A DNA stretch of 64,000 nt from Globodera rostochiensis (taxonomy: Eukaryota > Nematoda > Chromadorea > Rhabditida > Heteroderidae): positions 497,001 to 561,000 of the forward strand of contig JAEVLN010000023.1 of the NCBI GenBank assembly GCA_018350325.1, read 5' to 3'. Both the position numbers and the translations under genes were made by a program. The notes beneath the pieces were generated by a model that saw only the letters and a program-made list of their open reading frames with translations, had not been told where the DNA came from and searched no databases. This document shows positions 30,665-40,339 of this stretch, in pieces (position 1 is the stretch's first letter; each line of letters opens with the position of its first letter).

Positions 30665-33600
30665 ATGAATGTTGGCATCAATACGTTTGTGCCCATCTCT
30701 CTGCTGACTGTTCTATGCATTGTCACCGCTGTATACGGTATGTTGGCGATGTCAACAGTGACGGTATTAAAGCTTTTTTGAAAACCTGAATTGGAATTAC
30801 GGTACTTTTTGAAACTCTTAATCGGATGTATGGTATACTTCAATTTTTTGTTGAAAAGCCTGACAAAATATTGGGAAACAGAAAATTGAATTCCGGTAGG
30901 TATTTAAAAAAAACTTTGTTCGAATCCGAATCAAATTCTGATACTTCAAAATGTTTGAAGATTGGAAATTTCTATTGAAAGCTGAAAATAGGAACTCTAA
31001 ATTCTGATACTTTAAAATTCAAAATTCATTGGAATAGAAATTTTGCGTTGCCAACATTTTTTTCAAAAAATCAAAAAATTGGGTATTCCCGGATACTTTC
31101 TGGTGTACAAACAAAATGAAATTGCAGGCATTAAATGCACCAACCGGACATTCGTTTCCACCAAACCTTCTGAAGTGAAAAATGGGGCCGAATGTTCGAG
31201 CAGCGGTTGCGTCGTGGCCTATTGCACTTTTGGTAAGAGTTTGGTGCATTTTATGATATCAATTAAACATGGCAAAAGCCTCTAAAATTTTAATTAAAAT
31301 TTGAAAATTGAAGAATTTTTCATATTTAGAACAAAAATTTAATAATATTTTCCGTTTTAAAAGATCCTGGCATTTTGCATGCCAAAAATGACCCCACGGT
31401 TTTTTAAGATTGTTCTTAATTTTGGTTGCTTGAAAATTGGCCTAAAATTTTGGCTGAATTTCAAATAGCTAAAATCTAAACAATTTCCCAATTAATCACA
31501 ACTCTATTCAACTTTTATCAAACATATACTAAATAATGTAATTTGTTTTAAACAAATTTAAACAAAATGTTTGCGAACACAGGTCCTTCGGCGCGTGTGT
31601 TGTACCAGACTTGTGTCACTGATCGAGAAAATTGTGCACAGATGGCAAAGAAATGTGAAGTAATGCAACAGGCATTGGGGACCGGCAAATTGGGAGGATG
31701 TAAAGAGTGCAGAGAGGCGGATTATTGCAATGTTGAAGCATTGATCAGTCAGCCAAAGGTAAAGCTGATCGATCGAATATCAAGGTTGGGTCAGCTGTCT
31801 CACTCTGATCAATTTAATGTGAATGATCATAGATCATATTCCATTTTGGGATCTTTCAGAAAATGTTAAGCAAATTGAATAAATTTGCTTAAAGAATCAG
31901 AGCACACGGGGCAGCTAATCTGATCTACGTTAAATGATTTGATAGTTTTTTTGACACAATGTCATTGAAATGATCAAAAATCAAAAAGTTAGGTAAATCG
32001 ATTAAAAGTGATTTTAAGACTGTGATCAAAATCACCTGCCTATCTTTTATCTAAAAATTTTCAAAATACATAAAAATATTTAAAAAGACATACTAGAGCA
32101 TCATATTTATGACAAACAAGTGTTTCGATTTGCTCATAATTTTTTAAAAAATTTTTTTGGGGGCAGGAAGGGGGGGGGGGTCACTAGTGCCAATAGGCTC
32201 GCTCCATGAGATAAAATTTAAGGCTATTTTGTTAAGAAAATTGACCTAAAACTTCGAAAACCCCACAAAGAAAATTTAATTAAAAAATGGATCAATGAAA
32301 GGCAATCAACAACGGCACGGTGCCAAATCCGGCTCCGGTCAACAACAACGGCACGGCGCCAAATCCAGCTCCGGTAAACAACAACGGCACGGCGCCAAAT
32401 CCAGATCCGGTAAACAACAACGGCACGGCGCCAAATCCAGCTCCGGTAAACAACAACGGCACGGCACCAAATCCAGCTCCCGTAAACAACAACGGCACGG
32501 AGCCAAATCCAGCTCCGGTAAACAACAACGGCACGGCGCCAAATCCAGCTCCGGTAAACAACAACGGCACAGAGCCAAATCCAGCTCCGGTCAACAACAA
32601 CGGCACGGCGCCAAATCCAGGTCCGGTAAACAACAACGGCACGGAGCCAAATCCGGCTCCGGTCAATAACAACGGCACAGCGCCAAATCCGGCTCCGGTC
32701 AACAACGGCACGGCGCCAAATCCGGCTCCGGTCAACAACAACGGCACGGCGCCAAATCCGGCTCCGGTCAACAACAACGGCACGGCGCCAAATCCAGCTC
32801 CGGTCAACAACAACGGCACGGCGCCAAATCCGGCTCCGGTCAACAAGAACGGCACGGAACCAAATCCGGCTCCGGTCAACAACAACGGCACGGCGCCAAA
32901 TCCGGCTCCGGTCAACAACAACGGCACGGAGCCAAATCCGGCTCCGGTCAACAACAACGGCACGGCGCCAAATCCGGCTCCGGTCAACAACAACGGCACG
33001 GCGCCAAATCCGGCTCCGGTCAACAACAACGGCACGGCACCAAATCCAGCTCCGGTAAACAACAACGGCACGGAGCCAAATCCAGCTCCGGTCAACAACA
33101 ACGGCACGGCGCCAAATCCGGCTCCGGTCAACAACAACGGCACGGCGCCAAATCCAGCTCCGGTCAACAACAATGGCACGGAGCCAAATCCGGCTCCGGT
33201 CAACAACAACGGCACGGCGCCAAATCCAGCTCCGGTCAACAACAACGGCACGGAGCCAAATCCGGCTCCGGTCAACAACAACGGCACGGCGCCAAATCCG
33301 GCTCCGGTCAACAACAACGGCACGGCGCCAAATCCAGCTCCGGTCAACAACAACGGCACGGAGCCAAATCCGGCTCCGGTCAACAACAACGGCACGGCGC
33401 CAAATCCAGCTCCGGTCAACAACAACGGCACGGCGCCAAATCCGGCTCCGGTCAACAACAACGGCACGGCGCCAAATCCAGCTCCGGTCAACAACAACGG
33501 CACGGCGCCAAATCCAGCTCCGGTCAACAACAACGGCACGGCGCCAAATCCGGCTCCGGTCAACAAGAACGGCACGGGGCCAAATCCGGCTCCGGTCAAC

Positions 33601-34308
33601 AACAACGGCACGGCGCCAAATCCGGCTCCGGTCAACAAGAACGGCACGGAACCAAATCCGGCTCCGGTCAACAACAACGGCACGGCGCCAAATCCGGCTC
33701 CGGTCAACAATAACGGCACGGGGCCAAATCCTACCAAACAAACGATCCAAACCTCTAAACCGGAAGAAAAAACAACTGTTGCGGCACCGCTTAACAACAC
33801 TGTGAATCCGGCAAAATTGACTACGGCACCGCTCAACAACACTGAGAAACCGGCAAAATTGACTACGGCACCGATCGATGATACTGACAAACCGATCAAA
33901 ATGACTACGGCACCGATCGATGATACTGACGAACCGATCAAAATGACTACGGCACCGATCGATGATACTGACGAACCGATCAAAATGACTACGGCACCGA
34001 TCGATGATACTGACAAACCTATCGGAATGACTACGGCACCAATCGATGATACGGTAAATATTGGTTTTGATTTTTTAAATGCATTTATTTTTGATCATTC
34101 AATAAACCAGCAGAATATGAGCATGCCAACTACACACCAATATGGGCAAACCACCTCCAAAAATGCGGCTAAAAATTTGTCAAGCGCAACCACCCACAAA
34201 TATTTGTGGGGCATCGAATTTGGAGGTAAAAAGAATTTGTTAATTATTTTGCTAAATTTTTTTTCTGGCCTCAAATTGAAATGCAGTATTGTTTTTTGTT
34301 TTTTTTGA
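30665..34308 (+). CDS. Secreted protein: Cys-rich ET-like module plus 12-residue repeats
   Basis: Exons 30665-30737, 31128-31232, 31583-31758 (introns phase 1, 1, 0) and 32302-34053 fit by phase; 34114-34225 may be a fifth, otherwise the frame runs to a stop at 34308. Residues 1-25 are a signal peptide (MNVGINTFVPISLLTVLCIV). Exons 2-3 hold about ten cysteines ending CKECREADYCN, like the nematode ET module. Exon 4 encodes about forty copies of PAPVNNNGTAPN (A, E or G variable), each with an NGT sequon, followed by 14-residue TTAPIDDTD(K/E)PIKM repeats. This predicts a long, heavily N-glycosylated, probably extracellular stalk. The exon-4 acceptor (GAAAG) is weak. The paralog at 40340-43284 has the same exon phases. 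Role unknown; secreted repeat-variable proteins of cyst nematodes can be effectors, but that is only analogy. Confidence 0.7.
32302..33732 (+). repeat. 36-bp coding minisatellite, about 40 copies
   Basis: The unit is near-identical to GGCACGGCGCCAAATCC plus GGCTCCGGTCAACAACAAC. One unit is 3 bp short (near 32700), keeping frame. Changes cluster at the codon before PNP (GCG, GAG, GGG) and at CCA/CCG. The array is open in most reading frames on both strands, so the other long frames over it are artefacts. Confidence 0.95.
33780..34050 (+). repeat. 42-bp coding tandem repeat
   Basis: About seven units encode APLNNT..PAKLTT then APIDDTD.PIKMTT. It follows the 36-bp array in the same exon and frame. 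Confidence 0.9.
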
Positions 34309-34647
34309 GCCCGGAAACTTTTGGAAATTCAAAAATTCTAAAAGTTCGTTTAAAAAAGACTAAAAAAGCAAAATAAAAATGGGTTATAAAATTAATAAAC
34401 GCAATTTAGTCTGAACAACGAAAAGGAAGGGAATTGAATGCAAGATTTTGTCTTGCGAATTGATGAAACCGGAAACAAATATTTTGTGGTCTTTTTTATA
34501 AATTTTTGATGTTTGCTGTTTCAGTTTGGAGATCGATTTGAATAAATTGATTTTGATGGTCTGACGCCATAAAATAGGCACTTTTTGTTTAAGTTGATAA
34601 ATTGGCTCAATTAAAATTTAATAATGAATGATCGATCACTAAATAAA

Positions 34648-37600
34648 TTATGCATATTTTTTGTCCGAATCATTCGCGACAAATCCAATTGCCGTTTTTT
34701 GGCACGACCACCACTGAATTTGTTGTGTTTGCTTGCCGATTGCCACCCTTTTTGATGCCAACGTCAACAAAATGGCGTTAATTGCATCGCGAAACAAATC
34801 GCTAAATGCAGAATTAAAATATTTTAAAATTATTATTATTAAAAATGATTAAAATTACCTAAAATAATAAAGTGACGGCGCATTTGCTGACGCTGTAATG
34901 CACGAAGAAATTGTGGTAAATGCCGCGCTTAGATAAGTGCCGGTGACGGGCAATAATTGGAGCTTTTGGATAATGGCACTTAAATAAACGATTGGAACCC
35001 ATCCGACCATTTCGAGAACGACGAGGAAAAGCAAAGAGCGAAAAATGCTCTTGGAAAAGTTTTCATTTCCTAAAAATGAATTTATTTAAAACAACTAGTG
35101 GAGTGATGTACAACGCTATTTTATGTGCTGGTAAAGCGCTAACGCGCTTGTAGAGCTTCGCTACCTAGTTTGGGGTTCGGGGTCTGCAGTTTTGAACCGT
35201 TGATTTGGCCAAAAAAGAGGCCAGGTACAACGGTTCGGGGTGCGGGGATGGCAATTTTGAACCGTTGATTGAGCCAGGTACAAAAATGAGGTCAGGTACA
35301 ACAGTTTGGGTGCGGGGACGGAGTTTGAATTGATGATTGTGCCAAAAAAGAGGCCAGGTACAACGGTTTGGGGTTCGGGGTGTGCAGTTGTGAACCGTTG
35401 ATTGGGCCAAAAAATAGGCCAGGTACAACGGTTCGGGGTGCGTCGATGTCCAAATTACTCTCGCCCCTGACTCTCCCTTTATAGCACACTATTTGTTCAG
35501 AAAATAAAATGTTCAAGAAATAATTTGGTTTGGTGTCCTTTGTTCGGTAAATTGTTTCGAATTTTTTTGTAAAAAAATGAAAATTTTAAAATTTCTGAAT
35601 TTCCTCCAAAAATATTTTCAAAAAATTGGAAATGGTGATTTTAATTCTTTTAAATACTTCCCTAATCATTAAAAGAGAAAATAAATTCATTTGAATAATA
35701 TTTGGAATAAAAATTATTTTGATCAGATTCCAAAAGGGTCACCCCTTTGGGTTTTAATCCAAAAAGCACTTTTCTGATCATAACTCGGTTTAGTCTCAAC
35801 ACTTTAAATCCAACTAAAATAGTTTTTAATAGAGCAAAAAATAAGCTATTTATCTAATTAATTAGTTTTTGAAAATCTCTTTTCAAAAAATTGTTATGAA
35901 TTTTTTTGTGAAAAATTCATTTTTTTCGCAAAATTTACCTTAACTTTTTGGTTTTTTAACCTTTCGTAAAACTAAAATACTAATAAAATAGCGCCGATTT
36001 TTCTGCATTTTATCATATTAAACTTATTATGATAGCTCAACTTTGAAAAAAGTTATGAATTTTCATAACATTTCCCCAATTTTAGTGACCAAAAAATGAA
36101 AATTCAAAAAATTTCCAAACAACCCACAAAAATATTTTTAAAAACCCGGGAATAATTAAAAATGATTTTAGAAATTATTTCCACTACCGTACATATCAAC
36201 AGAAAGTCGTAAAAAATGATTTAAGCCAAGCGGATCCGAACCCCCACCCGACCCCCCACACCAACACCACTCACCATTCCGCCACCGGTGCACTTGGCTG
36301 GCAAAAAGCACTTTTCGGAATTTTCAGGCGAAATAAACACCAATCGATATGTCTTGTAAAGTTGGGTTTTGAAAGCGATCTTTATTTCGCCTGAAATCCA
36401 GCCAAAAAAAAGTTAATGACAAAAAACAGAAAAACCTTCTAGGGGGCCTAGCTCGAAAATTTCAAAAAATTTTGGCACCAACTAAACACCATTCGACGCA
36501 GTTTGAAAAACTCTACAATATCACAAAACATCGCAAACCAAAACGGGCAAACTAAAAAAAGTTAGAGACAAAAAACGATTTTCGAAATTTTGACCCAGCA
36601 ATTTTCGTAGATTTTTCCAGACCAGGCTTTTGCTCTGATCAAAAAGTGATCAACAACAAAGTTGTCGGAAACATTCCAACTTACCATCCTCCCACCAGGT
36701 GCTAAGCGATTAGAGCAAAAAGAAAAAAAATTCCCTTTGTGTAAGTGCCGATTTGACCCGCAACTCGGCTCGTGGGACTCAGTCGTCCACCGTACTGAAT
36801 CGCCTATAGTTATTTTAGATGCGCCTCAAAAAGTTGGTTAAGGGATGTACAACTTTCTAGGGGCTCCCGATTCCCGGAAGAGAGATTTCCTTTTTCGGCA
36901 CGAAACTCAAATTCATCCTAACATATATGTAAAAAAAAATGTAATCCTTTTAAAAGTCAAGTATTTTAACTGTTCTTGAAATATAATATTATACTAAATT
37001 TATATTCATAATAAAATTATTATTTTAAATTTAAAAATTTCACCTTTTTTAAATTTCAATATTACAAAAATTGCGACATAAATAATGATAAGCAAAAGGT
37101 GCATAATGACCGATCGATTGAATGCAATCGGGTAGTAAAGACCACCCAAAGCGCTGACATCGGCAGGCGTGCACATGACCATTCTGTGTCAAATTATTGT
37201 AAAATAACAAATAATTTAAATTAAAATTTGGCTATTTTAATGATTTTGTCGCTAAATTTCAATTCAAATTTACTTATTCACGCCACAAGACATGTCGTAT
37301 TGAAGCCATATCAAATAGCCGTTGGAACATAATGAAAACCGCAAAAAGGCAGCATGAAAACGCTTTGAATTCTCTTTCATACTCCTAGAACAAAATAAAA
37401 ATGAATTTATAATTAGGAATGTTCAAAAATTTCTCCGAGACACTCGAGAATCTTTTTTTATAACCGAAATTTTAACCAAATTGGAAACAGCACATTCATC
37501 AGCCGTTCTGTGCCAATTTGGAACATCACACAAATGGACATTAGAACCGAGAATGTTGGAAGTGCTTGCAGGTAAAAGCAGGTGGAAACGGGCACAAAAT

Positions 37601-38059
37601 TTATGCCGAAAAGAGCGATCAAAAAAGTGATCAGAGCGTTCAGTTGGTACATGGCCAGAAAAGCTGAGTCTATGGCGATCAGCAAGTTGCAAATGCTTCG
37701 AAGATTTCTGAAAATTGAGGTTTTCAATCTTTGATTCCTGATCAGATCTTTAAGGGCCCCAATTACGCGTTCGATTAGATCCCTGATCCAACCGTTAAAG
37801 AGTCCTTAATTACGCGTTTGATTAACCCAAAGTGCTATAAATTTTGATCAGACTGATCAAACCACTGAATTATATAGTACTTTGCTTTGACAGTGGCAAC
37901 CACCAGAATGGCATTGAACAGAATGCCAACCAATGAAAGTGCACATTTTTCGCCGAGTATCAGCCACATGCCCACCGTATGGCCCCCGTTTTGACGGAAC
38001 AAATCAAAATAGGTCAGCGGCGGCGGCGGCAGCGGTTGTTCCGAAGATGAATTGGACAT
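34648..38059 (-). CDS. Seven-transmembrane chemoreceptor-type GPCR (Srsx-like)
   Basis: Six exons on the minus strand fit exactly: 38059-37881, 37707-37477, 37384-37274, 37183-37044, 35069-34859, 34801-34648. They total 1,026 nt and 341 residues, with a true ATG and a TAA stop. Hydrophobic segments run in order: TM1 (LSLVGILFNAILVVATV), TM2 (LLIAIDSAFLAMYQL), TM3 with FQIGTERLMNVLFPIW (E-R-L in place of the D/E-R-Y motif), TM4, TM5 (IMHLLLIIIYVAIFVIL), TM6 (FLVVLEMVGWVPIVYL) and TM7 (FTTISSCITASANAPSLYYF). The N-terminus is outside (MSNSSSEQ with an NSS sequon) and the tail is short and polar. Intron 4 is about 2 kb and full of repeats, while the others are 57-173 nt. The Srsx assignment rests on the TM2-TM3 pattern and is tentative; the 7TM fold is well supported. 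It lies between, and antisense to, the two secreted paralogs. Confidence 0.82.
35165..35450. repeat. Tandem repeat of about 62 bp in a GPCR intron
   Basis: About 4.3 copies of a unit with GGTTCGGGGTG, TTTTGAACCGTTGATT, GGCCAAAAAAGAGGCC and AGGTACAAC. It lies in the 2-kb intron of the receptor gene. Confidence 0.85.
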
Positions 38060-38505
38060 TTTGTGGCTGGGATTACAACATTAAAGTTAAATTAAATGTT
38101 TATATAAAATATTTTTAAAATTAATTATCTAATTAAAGGGCAATATTATTTTAAAAAAATTTGTTTAAAATAATAAAATGCCGGCATATTTACAGTCTGA
38201 CTGACTGTCTACGTAATGTGCCAAAAGTTATTTTGCTAAACCCCGAGCTTTTTAGTTAGGTAAGTGGCGGTGTCGCGGGCAAAGAATTTCAACTTTTGAA
38301 TAATAATAATTAATTAAATAAATGACGGAAACCCACCTGCTTAAGTGGGACTGAAATTTTGACCCACAATTGGCCCATAGCGCCTCGGGCGTCCATCTGA
38401 GCGCCAAGCAAGTATTTTTTCAAATGCGCACCAAAAAGTTGGTGAAGAAATGTACAAAGAAAAGCAAGTCTAACGAACACGGGCGCGGGAGATAAGCGTA
38501 AATAC

Positions 38506-39148
38506 TAGGGCTGTTTGAGACATGAAATTTACCGAGACTCGAGAGTCGAGACCGAGACCGAGAAATGACCCCGAGACTCGAGACCGAGACCCAAAAAAAA
38601 ACCGAGAAATTTCTCGGTTCGAGACCCGAAATCGAGACTTTTTTGAAATTTTTTTTTTAATTTCACTGAAAATTTTTTATTTTAAGCTCAAAAATTTTAA
38701 ATAAATAGTTTTACACTTCGCGACAAATTAATTCCAATTTTTATTCTGGAACACATTTTTCCGATGGTCCAGCCCATCGGAACCGCCGGAGAAAGAATTT
38801 TAAAAAATTCAATTTTGGAGTTATTTTCGGGGGGTTTTAATGCATTTTTTTTTGTTAAGAAATTTTCTAAAATAAAATTTTTTTTTTTGCGAATTCTGCT
38901 TAACTTTTGGTGGGGGGTCGGCGGTGCCTATAGGCGGAAAATTTTGAATTTTTGACTAAATTTGTTTAGTGATTTGCTACCAAATTTAGAAACGCGGTAA
39001 TTTTTTCAAGCTTTTTATGGCGATAAAAAATGGAAGCTTTAGTGAATTTAATTAGGAGAAAAAAATTGCTTAAAATTTGCAAAAAAAATCACCATTTTAT
39101 AAGGTTTACTGGTTCGAGACTCGAGACCGAGACTCTCGAACAGCCCTA
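38506..39148. mobile_element. hAT-like MITE, CGAGAC core
   Basis: The inverted ends are TAGGGCTGTTTGAGA and TCTCGAACAGCCCTA, with an exact 8-bp duplication GTAAATAC (38498-38505 and 39149-39156). The outer parts are packed with GACTCGAGACCGAGAC repeats. The middle carries the GTCGGCGGTGCC...GGCGG dispersed segment. It is 643 bp, just upstream of the receptor gene. Confidence 0.9.
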
Positions 39149-39156
39149 GTAAATAC

Positions 39157-40339
39157 AATAATTAATTAATTAAAAAATTAAATTTTTAAAAGAATTTGAA
39201 TCCCGAAACAAGGTGACGGCAAATGCAAGTTATATGCCTTGTATGGTCTCATAATTTTTTATTGGAAAAATTGTATCTTTATTACAACAAATTTGTTGTT
39301 TGCTTCAGTTTGCAAAGCAGCATATGTTCATTAGTCCCGGCTTAAATTATCATAATTTATTCTTTTCGGTGTCAAAATCTTCGCTTGGTGCCCCAATTTG
39401 GGGCACTCGACAATAGAGTCTAGTCACATTGACATTACATAAAGTTTGATTTTTACTAAACATTTTATATAATTTTAATTAATTTTTTTGAACATCAAGG
39501 GATCTTTCATCGAAAAGTTCGATTTTTTAGAAGAAAAATTTTTTTAGAATAATAATTAAGCGTGGTCATTATTAAAAACAATCAAAACAACCATCATACA
39601 TTTTTGAATTATTTTTAATGTATTTAAATTAAAATTTTCTAAACAAGCAACAAAACAGCTTACAAATTAGAAATAATACTTTTGTTCTACAACAATAGAA
39701 TCCGCTAAAGAACCTCACGATTTTTTGATTCAAAAACTTTATTTATTCATAACAATGTGAACCAAAAAATTTTGTTAGTTTCTGATTAAAAAGCAATGAA
39801 ATTGAGAATTTCTTATCAGAAATAATCATTTTGTGAAAATCTGGTGCCGAAACCTTTTTAAGCGATTTTTAGCGTTTTTTGCAACACTGACAAATAAACA
39901 AAAGATGTTTTTTTCGAAAATTTTTTTTTATCCCAAATAGACATTTTTATGTGATTCAAATTGTGTGAAAAAAAATCCGCTGGCAAATCGAAAAGGCTGC
40001 CATTCATCGGACATGTTCTTTGGTTTCGTGCCGTGCCGGACATCCCAAGTTTTCGGGTCCATTTCAGGCAAATATTTTTAATTTTATTTATATTAAAATA
40101 TTGTGATTTTTATGTTTTTTATTTTGGACATTCCGCAAACGGGTGAATCACTTTTGGCGAACGAATTTGCATTTACCACATTCAAAATATAAAAAATGAA
40201 ATGGAACAAATGCGAGGCTCTCTCTTCAATGTGCAGAATCATTTGTGTGTAAAGTGCTTTCGATAACAAATTGAATAAATTTTCACAAATTAATCTAAAA
40301 ACAAAAATTTTTTAAATTTTTATTCAAATTTTAGCCAGC
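39157..40339. other. Intergenic, upstream of second secreted paralog
   Basis: No supported gene. The bases before 40340 (TTTTAG, then ATG 6 nt later, with TGTGTAAAGTGCTTTC about 100 nt upstream) resemble the upstream region of the paralog at 30665. Confidence 0.4.

Noticed and set aside
32224..34016. Very long frames (500-574 codons) on the minus strand across the 36-bp array
   Set aside because: They are shadows of the coding minisatellite. The plus-strand frame joins by splice phase to a signal-peptide gene; these join to nothing.
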